Positions 1 to 9,716 are shown, numbered from the stretch's first letter. The stretch: 64,000 nucleotides of DNA from Bacteroidia bacterium (GCA_030427925.1 JAUICJ010000004.1:1-64000); one strand, 5' to 3'. Notes: generated from the letters alone by a model not told the origin. Translations and numbers: made by a program.

Positions 1-2066
1 CCTGAGAAGCCTTGGTCCCAGTCGAAGCTGTCATCGCCTGCGAAGGCCACGGCTGCGTAGTTGATTTCGACCGTGCCACCGAAGAACTCGATGCCGTCGT
101 CTTCGTTGGCAACGACTTCGATGTGGTGGATGGTGGTACCCGCGCCGACGCCACCGAGGGTGAGGCCGTTGATTTCATTGGCAGCGGAGAGGGTGGTACC
201 GCCGTGGCGGATGCTCACGTAGTTGAGGACGCCGGAGTTGTCGTTGGCGTTCGATCCACCGTATGCAGCGCGGTCGTTGTCGGCGGGGATGCCTTCGATT
301 TGGCCTTCACCCGTGGGCAAGTTGGTCGGAGCATCACCGAGGATGATGACGCCTCCCCACTGGCCGGAGAGGTCGTAGGCGACGGAGCCGTCGAGGGGGT
401 CGGCTTGGTGCGTGAAGGTGATGGGGCAGTCCGCCGTTCCTTCAGCGAAGATCTGACCGCCGCGAGCGACGATGAGGGCTGCTGCGTCAGCACCGGCACC
501 GGCCATGCCCTTGATGACGGTTCCGGGTTCGATGGTGAGGGCTTGTCCGTCGTTGACGAAGACGTAGCCGTCGAGCAAGTACGTGTTGTTGCAGGTCCAG
601 GTCGTGGTGCCGGTACCTTGTCCAGCGTCGGAGATGATGACTTCCGTGCGATCGGCCAAATCCGGGCAGTCGCAACCGGTGTTGCCACCCGTGTTGCCTT
701 CGCCCTCGTTGACCAAGCCCGTGTCCGCCGCACCGCTTTCGTCGAGGTACGACCATCCGCCGAGCCAGTTCTCACCGTCGGCGTCGAATGCGCCCATGTA
801 GGCGAACGCACCGTTGGCGTCCACGTTGGCGGTCGGTACCGGGTTGAACGGGTTAGTGAACGCCGTTCCAGCCGCGTTGGTGGCCCAGTCGTTGTCGATT
901 CCGACGTTGGCGAGGCTCATGTTGTTGGCAGCCGCGTAGCTGTCGAGTTGGGCATCACCGTCTGCCACGGCCACGCCGTCGTAGTCGATGAGTTCGTTGA
1001 CGTCCTGCATGCGGAAGTTCTCGAGGGTGAGGTCGCCTGCGGCCCACTTGTCGAACGCGTCGGATGGGTTTTGGACGTCCTCGATTTCGATGCCTTCACC
1101 GAAGCCGACGATGAGCACGTTGGAGACGTGTCCACCAGTACCGGCGCGGAAAAGGAGGCCCTGCTTGTTGGCCGAAGAGCCTTGGCCCATGATGGTCCAG
1201 TTGGTGACGGTCGGGATGGCGAAAGGCTGTCCGTTCGTCGTAACGTTGGGGCTGTCGTCGCCGTCGAGCTCACCCCCGCGGTCGCCGAGGCCGGGCTTGT
1301 TGATGGAGAACCAGTGGTGACCGCCGCCCGAGAAGCCTTGGTCCCAGTCGAAGCTGTCATCGCCTGCGAAGGCCACGGCTGCGTAGTTGATTTCGACCGT
1401 GCCACCGAAGAACTCGATGCCGTCGTCTTCGTTGGCAACGACTTCGATGTGGTGGATGGTGGTACCCGCGCCGACGCCACCGAGGGTGAGGCCGTTGATT
1501 TCATTGGCAGCGGAGAGGGTGGTACCGCCGTGGCGGATGCTCACGTAGTTGAGGACGCCGGAGTTGTCGTTGGCGTTCGATCCACCGTATGCAGCGCGGT
1601 CGTTGTCGGCGGGGATGCCTTCGATTTGGCCTTCACCCGTGGGCAAGTTGGTCGGAGCATCACCGAGGATGATGACGCCTCCCCACTGGCCGGAGAGGTC
1701 GTAGGCGACGGAGCCGTCGAGGGGGTCGGCTTGGTGCGTGAAGGTGATGGGGCAGTCCGCCGTTCCTTCAGCGAAGATCTGACCGCCGCGAGCGACGATG
1801 AGGGCTGCTGCGTCAGCACCGGCACCGGCCATGCCCTTGATGACGGTTCCGGGTTCGATGGTGAGGGCTTGTCCGTCGTTGACGAAGACGTAGCCGTCGA
1901 GCAAGTACGTGTTGTTGCAGGTCCAGGTCGTGGTGCCTGTTCCGTCACCGATGTCGGAGACGATGACCTCGGTGCGGTTTGCGAGATCCGGGCAGCCGCA
2001 TTGAGCGGAAACGGCCTGGAAAGCGCCCAACAGCAACGCAGAAGCGGCAATCAGAAGGTGTTTCAT
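1..2066 (-). CDS. T9SS-type surface protein with tandem beta-helix-like units (C-terminus off the window)
   Basis: The gene starts at the ATG at 2066 and continues past base 1, so 688 codons are visible and the C-terminus is missing. Residues 1-21 form a signal peptide ending in VSAQ. The mature part is a Cys-poor, Gly/Asp-rich unit of about 442 residues (TWTCNNTYLLDGYVF, NEDDGIEFFGG, GDDSFDWDQGF) resembling the right-handed beta-helix repeats of Bacteroidota surface proteins. A second unit begins near residue 480. Residues 44-245 and 486-687 are identical, even at the DNA level. The neighbouring gene at 2299-5568 is a diverged paralogue with the same two-unit layout and a C-terminal T9SS domain, so export by T9SS is inferred here too. 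The Asp-rich loops could bind calcium. Function is unknown; adhesion or a surface layer is a guess. Confidence 0.8.
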   Translation of the reverse strand, partial: MKHLLIAASALLLGAFQAVSAQCGCPDLANRTEVIVSDIGDGTGTTTWTCNNTYLLDGYVFVNDGQALTIEPGTVIKGMAGAGADAAALIVARGGQIFAEGTADCPITFTHQADPLDGSVAYDLSGQWGGVIILGDAPTNLPTGEGQIEGIPADNDRAAYGGSNANDNSGVLNYVSIRHGGTTLSAANEINGLTLGGVGAGTTIHHIEVVANEDDGIEFFGGTVEINYAAVAFAGDDSFDWDQGFSGGGHHWFSINKPGLGDRGGELDGDDSPNVTTNGQPFAIPTVTNWTIMGQGSSANKQGLLFRAGTGGHVSNVLIVGFGEGIEIEDVQNPSDAFDKWAAGDLTLENFRMQDVNELIDYDGVAVADGDAQLDSYAAANNMSLANVGIDNDWATNAAGTAFTNPFNPVPTANVDANGAFAYMGAFDADGENWLGGWSYLDESGAADTGLVNEGEGNTGGNTGCDCPDLADRTEVIISDAGQGTGTTTWTCNNTYLLDGYVFVNDGQALTIEPGTVIKGMAGAGADAAALIVARGGQIFAEGTADCPITFTHQADPLDGSVAYDLSGQWGGVIILGDAPTNLPTGEGQIEGIPADNDRAAYGGSNANDNSGVLNYVSIRHGGTTLSAANEINGLTLGGVGAGTTIHHIEVVANEDDGIEFFGGTVEINYAAVAFAGDDSFDWDQGFS
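4..611. repeat. 608-base direct repeat, copy in second protein unit
   Basis: These bases match 1330-1937 without a difference, at a constant offset of 1326 bases (442 codons). The match stops sharply at both ends (base 3 differs from 1329; base 612 differs from 1938). It lies in frame inside the surface-protein gene. Confidence 0.95.
1330..1937. repeat. 608-base direct repeat, copy in first protein unit
   Basis: Partner of 4-611. It encodes residues 44-245 of the partial surface protein. The equivalent two units in the neighbouring paralogue have diverged, so this identity points to recent duplication or gene conversion. Confidence 0.95.
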
Positions 2067-2243
2067 GGTGTTGATTTTGGGATAAAGGAATTTCATCGTC
2101 AAAATTCACTGCTTCATCAGCTTCCAGCGTCAACCTCACGCGATGTTCAGGTAACCCCGAAGTCACCATTTCACACCGAGAATGCAATCGGAATGAGAAT
2201 TCCAATCGACCCCCATGAGGAGGAAATTTTACCGAACCGTTAA

Positions 2244-2276
2244 CAAAAAAAGCGGGTGACCCGAAGGCCACCCGCT
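2244..2276 (-). terminator. Rho-independent terminator of the upstream surface-protein gene
   Basis: Read on the minus strand, an AGCGGGTG / CACCCGCT stem (2276-2251) with a TTCG-containing loop is followed by a run of seven T. It sits 23 bases after the stop codon at 2299 and separates the two surface-protein genes. Confidence 0.9.
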
Positions 2277-2298
2277 CCAACCAAACAATCCAAATCGG

Positions 2299-5200
2299 TT
2301 ACTGAATCACCAATCGTTGAGTCGACGTTTCTGCGCCGTCCAGCGTTTGGAGCGTCAAGAAATACAGGCCCCCTGGGAGGTGACCGATGTCCAAACGGTT
2401 CATGCCTTGCACCATGGTCAACTCGGCGACCACCCGGCCCAACTCGTCCCGCAACACCGCTTGGCGGAACGCCGTTGCGACTTGCTCAACGTTCAAGAAA
2501 TCCGAAGCAGGGTTGGGGTAGATGCGGGCTTGAGCGCCCTCAATGCCTTCGATGCCCACGTTTAAGATGGTCCAAGTCATGGAGTTCGTGCAGCCCGTGG
2601 AATCGGTCTCCGTCAACAGGATGCTTCCGCCGTTGAAGGGGTCTGACCAGGTGATTTCGAAGGAACCCATCGTGGTCGATGACGCCGATCCGCTTTCGAC
2701 AGTCCACGCGAGGTCGCCCAACACCGGCTCGTACGCATACGCTTCCACCGCACCCGGCTGGACTTCGAGCGAACCGGTCAAGGTCCCGTTCGCCAACACG
2801 TAGCAGCTGCCGTCATCGTCCGTTGCCAACTCATCGAAGTTGCAAGCCGCTTCGTTCGTGCAACCGTACCACGTGCACGAGGCGTCGAACAGGCCGACTT
2901 GGTGTGCGAAGCTCCAGGGCAAGTCGAGCCAGTTCGTTCCGCAGGGTTCGAACGCTCCTTTGTAGTCCGCAGCGACGAACCAAGGACCGTTGGGCAAGGC
3001 ATCCGCGCCCACCGCAACGTCCATCACCGGGTTCACCATCATCGCGTCGGCCACAAACGTGCCCGACGCGTCAAACGCGAAGGTGTAGTCGATTCCTGCC
3101 TCCATGATGGTCAAGTCGTTCGCGGCGGCGTAGGCGTCCATCGTGGTTTGGCCATCCGCTTCAGAACCATCGTAGAAGAACAGCGTGTTCACGTCCATGA
3201 AGCCGATGTGGCTGAAGCCCAAATCGCCGTTCACAAAGTGATCGTAAGCGTCCAACGGCGACTGCAAATCCTCCAACTCGATGCCGCGGTTGAAACCGGT
3301 GATGAGCGAGTTGTGCAAGTCACCCGCAGAGCCCGCGCGGAACAAGGTGCCCGTCGTGCCGGCGTTGGAACCGCGGCCGATGAAGGTCACGTTGTAGAGC
3401 GTCGGGTCGGCATAGGGCAGGCCATCGGGCGTGACGTTGGGGTTGTCGTCCCCATCGAATTCGCCGGCGCGGTCGCCCGCTTCGGGATGCTGCACCGCGA
3501 ACAAGAATTGGCCGTTTCCGGACCATCCTTGATCGTAATCGAACGAGTCATCGCCGGCGAAGAGCACCGCGATGTGGCTGATGTTGACCGTGCCGCCGAA
3601 CAATTCGATGCCGTCATCCTCGTTGGAGACGATTTCAATGTGGTCGATGACGGTGCCGCTGCCGACCGAAGCAAGGGTCAGGCCGTTGATTTCGTTTGCT
3701 GCTGCCAGTTGGGTTCCACCGTGGCGGATGCTCACGTAGCGCAGGACGCCGCTGTTGTCCTCGGCGTTGGTGCCGCCGTAGGCGCTCTGGGCGTTGTCGG
3801 AAGGGATGCCTTCAACTTGGCCTTCGCCCGTGGCCAAATTGTTGGGCGCGCTTCCGCACACAATCAAGCCGCCCCATTGGCCGCTCGTGCCGAAGCTCAC
3901 GCTGCCGTCGAGCGGGTCCGCCTCAAAGGTGAAGGTGATGGGGCACGTCTCCGTACCTTCTGCCATGATCTGCGCACCGCGCGTCACGATGAGCGCCGCA
4001 GCATCTGCACCTGAACCTTCCATGCCCTTGACGATGGTGCCCGGCTCGATGGTGAGGGTTTGGCCCTCGCTCACGAACACGAACCCATCGAGGAGGTACG
4101 TCTTGTCGCAGGTCCACGTTGTCGTGCCGGTGCCTGAACCGTTGTCGGTGATGACGATTTCCTCACGTGCTCCCACGGGGGGGCAATCGCAAAGCAACGG
4201 CTCTTGGAATTCCGGAACCAGCGCGCCGGACTCGTCCAAGTAGCTCCAGCCCGCGAGCCAGTTTCCGTTGACGGCATCGAACGGGTCGAATGCCCCCATG
4301 TACCCGAATTGGCTGAACACCGATGCGTTGCTGTTGGGAACCGGATTGAACGGATCCGTGAACTCCGTGCCCGTGGCGTTCGTGCTCCACGTGTTGTCGA
4401 TGCCCGTATCGAGTGCCCCGATGTTGTTGCTTTCAGCGTATTGGTCCAAACCGCTGTCTCCACCGGGATCCATGACCCCGTCGTAATCGATGACCTCGTT
4501 GACGTCGTCCATCCCGATGTTCACCAAAGTCAAATCGCCATTCACCCACATGTCAAACGCATCGAAAGGTGCCTGCAGGTCCTCCAATTCGATGCCTTCA
4601 CCAAATCCGACCATCAACACTTCCGAAACGTGTCCACCGGTTCCGGCGCGGAAAAGCAGGCCTTGCTTGTTCGCTGCCGATCCTTGACCCATCAACGTGA
4701 TGTTCGAAACGGTGGGAATGGCCATCGGCATCCCATCGGGCGTGACGTCCGGGCTGTCGTCGCCATCGAGTTCACCGCCCCGGTCGCCCAATCCCGGCTC
4801 GTTGATGGCGAACCAGTGGTGCCCTCCTCCAGAGAAGCCTTGGTCCCAATCGAAGCTGTCGTCGCCCACGAAGGCCACGGCGGCGTAGTTCACGTGAACC
4901 GTACCACCGAAAAACTCGATGCCGTCGTCTTCATTCGCCAACACTTCGATGTGGTCGATGGTCGTTCCCGATCCCACACCGGCCAAGGTCAACCCGTTGA
5001 TTTCATTCGCAGCGCCGAGCTGCGTACCGCCGTGGCGGATGCTCACGTAGCGGATGATGCCGCTGTTGTCCTCGGGGTTGTTGCCTCCATAGCTGGAGCG
5101 GTCATTTTCCGAAGGAATGCCTTCCGCTTGGCCTTCGCCGAGGGCCAAATTGATGGGGGCATCGCCCAACACCAAGACCCCGCCCCATTGGCCGCGTTCG

Positions 5201-5568
5201 TTGAATGCAACCGATCCATCCAACGGGTCGGCTTCGTGCGTGAACACGATGGGACAATCCGCCGTGCCTTCGGCGAAGAGTTGACCACCGCGGGCCACGA
5301 TCATGGCCGCTGCATCGGCACCGCTTCCACTCATGCCCTTCACGACGGTTCCCGGTTCGATGGTCAACGCTTGACCGTCGTTCACGAAGACGTAACCGTC
5401 CAGCAGGTAAATGTTGTCACAGGTCCAAGTCGTGGACCCCGTGCCCGCGCCCTCGTCGGTGACGACGATGGGGGTGCGTTCTGAAATCGGCGGGCAATCA
5501 CACGATTGGGCTGCAGCGTGCAGTCCACCGGCCAACAGGCCGGCAATGAACAAAGGAAACTGTTTCAT
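2299..5568 (-). CDS. Secreted T9SS type A surface protein with two beta-helix-like units
   Basis: A complete protein of 1089 residues. It begins with a signal peptide (MKQFPLFIAGLLAGGLHAAA). Two homologous units follow, about residues 22-458 and 459-905, each opening with a CDCPP motif and containing NGLTLA, NEDDGIE and DGDD motifs. Next come a short Cys-rich GCTNEAACNF-type segment (about 920-945), an Ig-like stretch, and a C-terminal T9SS type A domain (IYPNPASDFLNVEQ to the final RLVIQ, about 1006-1089). That domain would direct passage across the outer membrane and attachment to the surface. The two units differ at many positions, unlike those of the adjacent paralogue. A strong terminator follows. 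Ligand or role is not recognisable from sequence. Confidence 0.85.
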   Translation of the reverse strand: MKQFPLFIAGLLAGGLHAAAQSCDCPPISERTPIVVTDEGAGTGSTTWTCDNIYLLDGYVFVNDGQALTIEPGTVVKGMSGSGADAAAMIVARGGQLFAEGTADCPIVFTHEADPLDGSVAFNERGQWGGVLVLGDAPINLALGEGQAEGIPSENDRSSYGGNNPEDNSGIIRYVSIRHGGTQLGAANEINGLTLAGVGSGTTIDHIEVLANEDDGIEFFGGTVHVNYAAVAFVGDDSFDWDQGFSGGGHHWFAINEPGLGDRGGELDGDDSPDVTPDGMPMAIPTVSNITLMGQGSAANKQGLLFRAGTGGHVSEVLMVGFGEGIELEDLQAPFDAFDMWVNGDLTLVNIGMDDVNEVIDYDGVMDPGGDSGLDQYAESNNIGALDTGIDNTWSTNATGTEFTDPFNPVPNSNASVFSQFGYMGAFDPFDAVNGNWLAGWSYLDESGALVPEFQEPLLCDCPPVGAREEIVITDNGSGTGTTTWTCDKTYLLDGFVFVSEGQTLTIEPGTIVKGMEGSGADAAALIVTRGAQIMAEGTETCPITFTFEADPLDGSVSFGTSGQWGGLIVCGSAPNNLATGEGQVEGIPSDNAQSAYGGTNAEDNSGVLRYVSIRHGGTQLAAANEINGLTLASVGSGTVIDHIEIVSNEDDGIELFGGTVNISHIAVLFAGDDSFDYDQGWSGNGQFLFAVQHPEAGDRAGEFDGDDNPNVTPDGLPYADPTLYNVTFIGRGSNAGTTGTLFRAGSAGDLHNSLITGFNRGIELEDLQSPLDAYDHFVNGDLGFSHIGFMDVNTLFFYDGSEADGQTTMDAYAAANDLTIMEAGIDYTFAFDASGTFVADAMMVNPVMDVAVGADALPNGPWFVAADYKGAFEPCGTNWLDLPWSFAHQVGLFDASCTWYGCTNEAACNFDELATDDDGSCYVLANGTLTGSLEVQPGAVEAYAYEPVLGDLAWTVESGSASSTTMGSFEITWSDPFNGGSILLTETDSTGCTNSMTWTILNVGIEGIEGAQARIYPNPASDFLNVEQVATAFRQAVLRDELGRVVAELTMVQGMNRLDIGHLPGGLYFLTLQTLDGAETSTQRLVIQ

Positions 5569-5587
5569 CGAATGAGGTTTGATGCGG

Positions 5588-5617
5588 CAAAGTTCAATCG
5601 ACCTGAAGGAAGGTCGA
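5588..5617 (-). promoter_or_regulatory. Candidate promoter with adjacent inverted repeat upstream of the surface-protein gene
   Basis: A perfect 7-base inverted repeat, TCGACCT (5598-5604) and AGGTCGA (5611-5617), lies beside a GAACTTTG box (5595-5588, minus), a one-base variant of TAnnTTTG. The box is 19 bases upstream of the start codon at 5568. The repeat has no T-run, so an operator or mRNA-end hairpin is likelier than a terminator for the gene ending at 5674. This is inference. Confidence 0.4.
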
Positions 5618-5673
5618 TGGTTTGGCTTGTGAACGCTTCTTCGCGATTGCGTTAAGCGAACGTTAGCGGAGGT

Positions 5674-6561
5674 TTATGCCAAAGGAACAGCTGCCACCAA
5701 AGCCGCCAATCCCCCCGCCAAAGTCAGTTTGAGCCAAGCAGAAACCCGGTCCTCCCTTCCGCGGCGCAGTTCTCGCCAACCCGCTGCGAACGGCAGCCAG
5801 AACAGCAGCGTGGCCGAGGCTCCGAATTCGATTTGGCTCCACCACCAACCGCTGGCCAAGACAAGCCAAATTGCGGAAACGGCGAACAGCCCATTCAACG
5901 CGCGCAACGTCCGCTCGCGTCCCCACCGAATCGGCAGGGTGTCGTACCCCCACTGTGCATCCCCCTCAGCGTCTTGCAAGTCCTTCGTCACTTCGCGAAC
6001 CAAGGTGAGCCAACCCGAAATGAACGCGAAGCCGATCAACACCACCCAGGCCTGCTCCTCCCGCACTTCCAACACGGCGCCCGTCCACAGAGGCAACTGA
6101 CCCACAGCCAGGGCAATCAGCACATTGCCTCGAAGGAAATGCCGCTTGAACCACGGGCTGTAAGCGGCCAGAGCTCCCCCCAGCACCGTGGTCCAAAGCA
6201 ACGGCCAACCGACCTGCATCTTCCAAGATCCCCAGCCCGCAGCGCACAAGGCAAGCACGGTGAGTGCGCCGTGTTCCGCCAGGGCGACGCGCCGTTTCAA
6301 GACGCGGCCCACCAGGGCGCGACGCGGCTTGTTCACGCGATCTTCCCGCTGATCGAAATAGTCGTTGATTACGTTGCCCGCCGCCGCCATCGACACCATG
6401 ACGACCACCGCCCAAAGGTGGTCCTGCAACGCGGTGCCGACGACTTTCCACGCGAACACGGCCATGGACGCGGCGATCATCACCAAGTTCCAAGGCCGCA
6501 TGATGCGCAGGCCGGCGACCCAAGCCTGCCGCGTGACGGGAGCCTTTCGGTGCTCAGGCAT
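5674..6561 (-). CDS. UbiA-family prenyltransferase
   Basis: Integral-membrane enzyme of 295 residues that attaches a prenyl chain to an aromatic or glycerol-phosphate acceptor. Both Asp-rich Mg-prenyl-diphosphate motifs are present: NDYFDQRED (residues 66-74) and DLQDAEGD (193-200). About eight hydrophobic segments fill the rest. The family includes MenA, UbiA and geranylgeranylglyceryl-phosphate synthase-like enzymes, and sequence alone does not settle the acceptor. The start overlaps the last 8 bases of the glycosylasparaginase gene, so the two are probably co-transcribed. A menG gene occurs at 48072, but no link is shown. Confidence 0.85.
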   Translation of the reverse strand: MPEHRKAPVTRQAWVAGLRIMRPWNLVMIAASMAVFAWKVVGTALQDHLWAVVVMVSMAAAGNVINDYFDQREDRVNKPRRALVGRVLKRRVALAEHGALTVLALCAAGWGSWKMQVGWPLLWTTVLGGALAAYSPWFKRHFLRGNVLIALAVGQLPLWTGAVLEVREEQAWVVLIGFAFISGWLTLVREVTKDLQDAEGDAQWGYDTLPIRWGRERTLRALNGLFAVSAIWLVLASGWWWSQIEFGASATLLFWLPFAAGWRELRRGREDRVSAWLKLTLAGGLAALVAAVPLA

Positions 6562-7567
6562 GGCTGCTCTCGACCAAATCCCGGGTCAGCTGTCCGTTGG
6601 TCTTGCGCATGCGGTGCACGGCATAGGAAAAGTGGGGGTGTATGGCGTGACCGCCCACCGAACCATCGGCTCCCAGCGCGATGTAGCCCACCTGCATGTT
6701 TTTGGAATCCATCCGCTCCATGATGCGGCCGATGGCTTCCACCGAGGCTCCTTGCGGATTCATCCCTCCCCGCATGAGTTCCACCACCAAAAATGAGCCG
6801 AGGGTGCGCATCACCGCTTCCCCCAAACCCGTTGCCGCAGCGGCCCCCACTTCACCATCCACGTAAAGGCCCGCTCCGATGATGGGACTGTCGCCTACGC
6901 GCCCATGCATCTTATAGGCCAGCCCACTCGTCGTGCACGCCCCGGCCAGCCGGCCTTCTCCGTCCAGCGCCAACAAGCTGATCGTGTCGTGGTTCTCGAT
7001 GTTGATGACCGGCGCGTATTCAGCGGTTTCCCGCCACTTCTTGTAAGCCTCCTCGGATTCCGGCGTCAACAAGTTGACCCGGGGCATGCCGAGTTCTTCT
7101 GCATACTGTTCAGCTCCTTCACCGGCGAGCATCACGTGGGGTGTGTCTTCCATCACCCGGCGAGCCAAGCTGATGGGGTGTTCGATGCCGGTAACGAAGC
7201 ACACGCTGCCGGCATTCAACGTGTGGTCCATGATGCAGGCATCCAGGGTGACGTAACCGTCGCGATCGGGCAAGCCACCGAGTCCCACGCTCTGTCCGGA
7301 AGCGTCGGACTCCACGAGGCGTGCACCGGCTTCCACCATGTCGAGCGCTGAGCCGCCTTGTCCACCCACGACCATGCCCGCGTCGTTGGCTGGCATGCCG
7401 TGGTTCCACGTTGAAACCATCACCAAATCGGACTGGCCGTAAACCGGGGAGGGCAGGGGCGGTTGGGCAGCCCACGCGTGCTTCCAGCGTTCCTGCGCGG
7501 CCACACCGAGTCCCAAGCCCGATGCCAAGGTGCCCACGTGCTTGATGAATTTGCGTCTCGTGCTCAT
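6554..7567 (-). CDS. N(4)-(beta-N-acetylglucosaminyl)-L-asparaginase
   Basis: Ntn-hydrolase that cleaves the GlcNAc-asparagine bond of glycopeptides. The protein is 337 residues from the ATG at 7567. That start gives a twin-arginine-like leader (STRRKFIKHV followed by a hydrophobic stretch and AAQ), which fits export; an upstream in-frame start would spoil the leader. Autocleavage would occur before Thr195 in ENHDTISLL, the family nucleophile. GRVGDSPIIGAGLYVD and the Gly-rich GLGEAV region match the substrate-binding part. It shares an 8-base overlap with the UbiA gene downstream. A periplasmic glycopeptidase suits a bacterium that scavenges glycoproteins, but that role is inferred. Confidence 0.9.
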   Translation of the reverse strand: MSTRRKFIKHVGTLASGLGLGVAAQERWKHAWAAQPPLPSPVYGQSDLVMVSTWNHGMPANDAGMVVGGQGGSALDMVEAGARLVESDASGQSVGLGGLPDRDGYVTLDACIMDHTLNAGSVCFVTGIEHPISLARRVMEDTPHVMLAGEGAEQYAEELGMPRVNLLTPESEEAYKKWRETAEYAPVINIENHDTISLLALDGEGRLAGACTTSGLAYKMHGRVGDSPIIGAGLYVDGEVGAAAATGLGEAVMRTLGSFLVVELMRGGMNPQGASVEAIGRIMERMDSKNMQVGYIALGADGSVGGHAIHPHFSYAVHRMRKTNGQLTRDLVESSHA

Positions 7568-7613
7568 GGAGGCAATTTCGCGATTTTTCGATGAACGACG
7601 TGCGAAACCGGCG

Positions 7614-7651
7614 CGAAAAAAAGCCGCCTCCCTCATCGGAGGAAGGCGGCT
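7614..7651 (-). terminator. Rho-independent terminator after dnaK
   Basis: On the minus strand, AGCCGCCT (7651-7644) pairs with AGGCGGCT (7629-7622), with further inner pairs, and is followed by about eight T. It is 24 bases past the dnaK stop codon. Confidence 0.92.
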
Positions 7652-7674
7652 CAATTGATGGGCCAACAAATGGC

Positions 7675-9564
7675 TTATTTCACTTCTTCAAAGTCCACAT
7701 CGGTGACTTCGGCGTCGCTCGCATTGGTGGCTCCAGCTTCTGCATTGGCTCCACCTTCTGCGCCCTGGGCGTACATCTCTTGGCTCGCGGCTTGGAAGGC
7801 ACTGTTCAAGGCTTCCATGCCCGACTTGCAGGCTTCCACATCTTGCTCGCCGTGCGCCTTTTTCAAGGCCTCGAGCGCCGAGTCGATGGGGGCGCGCTTG
7901 TCCGCTGGGATCTTGTCGCCGAACTCGCCCAACTGCTTTTCCACTTGGAAGATCAAACCGTCGGCTTGGTTCAAGGTGTCAACGCGCTCGCGTTCTGCTT
8001 GGTCGGCTTCTGCGTTGGCTTCGGCCTCGGCCTTCATGCGCTTGATCTCGTCCTCGGTCAAGCTGCTGTTGGCTTCGATCTTGATCTTCTGCTCCTTGCC
8101 CGTCGCCTTGTCCTTCGCCGACACCTGGATGATGCCGTTGGCATCGATGTCAAAGGTCACTTCGATCTGGGGCACACCGCGCGGGGCAGGGGGGATGTCG
8201 GACAATTGGAAGTTCCCGATTTCCTTGTTGTCCTTCGCCATGGGGCGCTCACCTTGGAGGACCTTGATGTCCACGCTTGGTTGGTTGTCGCTGGCCGTGG
8301 AGAAGGTTTCGGACTTTTTCGTGGGGATGGTGGTGTTCGCTTCGATGAGTTTCGTCATCACGCCGCCCATGGTTTCGATGCCCAAAGACAACGGCGTCAC
8401 ATCCAACAACAGGACGTCCTTCACCTCTCCGGTCAAGACCCCGCCTTGGATGGCCGCACCAATGGCCACGACTTCGTCGGGGTTCACGCCCTTCGATGGC
8501 TCTTTGCCAAAGAACGCCTTGACGGCATCCTGGACTGCAGGAATGCGGGTGGATCCTCCGACCAAGATGACTTCGTCGATGTCGGATTTGTCCAAGCCAG
8601 CGGCCTTCAAGGCAGAGGCACACGGCTCGATGGTGCGCTTCACCAACGCGTCGGCGAGTTGCTCGAATTTCGCACGGCTCAACGAGCGGACCAAGTGCTT
8701 CGGAACGCCGTCGACGGGCATGATGTACGGCAGGTTGATTTCGGTTGAGGTGGTGCTGGAGAGCTCGATTTTGGCTTTCTCAGCAGCTTCCTTCAAACGC
8801 TGCAAGGCCATCGGGTCCTTCGACAAGTCGATGCCGCCGTTCTCGGACTTGAACTCGTTCACCAACCAATCGATGATGAGCTGGTCGAAGTCGTCACCTC
8901 CCAAGTGCGTGTCGCCGTCCGTGGACAACACTTCGAAGACGCCGTCACCGAGTTCGAGGATGCTCACGTCGTGTGTTCCTCCACCGAGGTCGAAGACCAC
9001 GATTTTTTGGTCCGTGGCTTTCTTGTCGAGGCCGTAAGCGAGGGCCGCAGCCGTGGGCTCGTTGATGATGCGCTTCACTTCGAGGCCTGCGATTTCACCG
9101 GCTTCTTTCGTTGCTTTCCGCTGGTCGTCGTTGAAGTACGCGGGCACGGTGATGACCGCTGCCGTGACCTCTTGGCCCAAGTAGTCTTCGGCGGTCTTCT
9201 TCATTTTCTGAAGGACCATCGCGCTGATTTCTTGCGGGGTGTACAGCCGGCCGTCGATGTCCACGCGGGGCGTGTTGTTGTCGCCCTTGACCACGCTGTA
9301 AGGCACCCGGCCCACCTCGTTGCTCACCTCGTCGAACGAGGAGCCCATGAACCGCTTGATCGAGTAAACGGTTTTGCTGGGGTTCGTGATGGCTTGGCGC
9401 TTGGCCGGTTCGCCCACTTTGCGCTCGCCGCCGTCGGCGAATCCGATGATGGAAGGCGTGGTGCGCTTGCCTTCCGCGTTGGTAATGACGACGGGTTCGT
9501 TGCCTTCCATTACGGCTACGCAGCTGTTCGTCGTTCCGAGGTCGATTCCGATGATCTTGCTCAT
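7675..9564 (-). CDS. dnaK: Molecular chaperone DnaK (Hsp70)
   Basis: ATP-dependent protein-folding chaperone, 629 residues, near the usual 630-640. The ATPase domain opens with [17 protein letters not shown] (residues 4-20), contains the phosphate loop [17 protein letters not shown], and has the [15 protein letters not shown] helix. The interdomain linker [16 protein letters not shown] leads to the substrate-binding domain. The tail is acidic and ends DVDFEEVK, close to the EEVD-type ends of the family. No dnaJ or grpE is adjacent, and the gene has its own terminator. No HrcA-type CIRCE repeat was seen in the 152 bases upstream (9565-9716). Confidence 0.98.
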   Translation of the reverse strand: MSKIIGIDLGTTNSCVAVMEGNEPVVITNAEGKRTTPSIIGFADGGERKVGEPAKRQAITNPSKTVYSIKRFMGSSFDEVSNEVGRVPYSVVKGDNNTPRVDIDGRLYTPQEISAMVLQKMKKTAEDYLGQEVTAAVITVPAYFNDDQRKATKEAGEIAGLEVKRIINEPTAAALAYGLDKKATDQKIVVFDLGGGTHDVSILELGDGVFEVLSTDGDTHLGGDDFDQLIIDWLVNEFKSENGGIDLSKDPMALQRLKEAAEKAKIELSSTTSTEINLPYIMPVDGVPKHLVRSLSRAKFEQLADALVKRTIEPCASALKAAGLDKSDIDEVILVGGSTRIPAVQDAVKAFFGKEPSKGVNPDEVVAIGAAIQGGVLTGEVKDVLLLDVTPLSLGIETMGGVMTKLIEANTTIPTKKSETFSTASDNQPSVDIKVLQGERPMAKDNKEIGNFQLSDIPPAPRGVPQIEVTFDIDANGIIQVSAKDKATGKEQKIKIEANSSLTEDEIKRMKAEAEANAEADQAERERVDTLNQADGLIFQVEKQLGEFGDKIPADKRAPIDSALEALKKAHGEQDVEACKSGMEALNSAFQAASQEMYAQGAEGGANAEAGATNASDAEVTDVDFEEVK

Positions 9565-9716
9565 GATATGGGGTTGTGTCGTTTACGTGTTTGCCGGGCT
9601 TTTGCTCCGGATTCGCGGCCCCTTGTTCAAGCATTGTGCCTTTCGGGCCAAACCTGACACCGACTGACAAATCCGCGTCCTCCACCCCGGACCGCAGGCC
9701 GGAGTGTGCCACGATG

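Noticed and set aside
12-2243. Open frame of 743 codons on the + strand
   Set aside because: It is antisense to the surface-protein gene, has no signal or domain, and repeats only because the DNA below repeats. The minus frame has a signal peptide and family motifs.
5598-5617. Inverted repeat as a terminator for the UbiA gene
   Set aside because: No T-run follows on the minus strand, so it is reported only as a possible operator.
9565-9716. CIRCE-type heat-shock operator upstream of dnaK
   Set aside because: No 9-base inverted repeat of that type was found.
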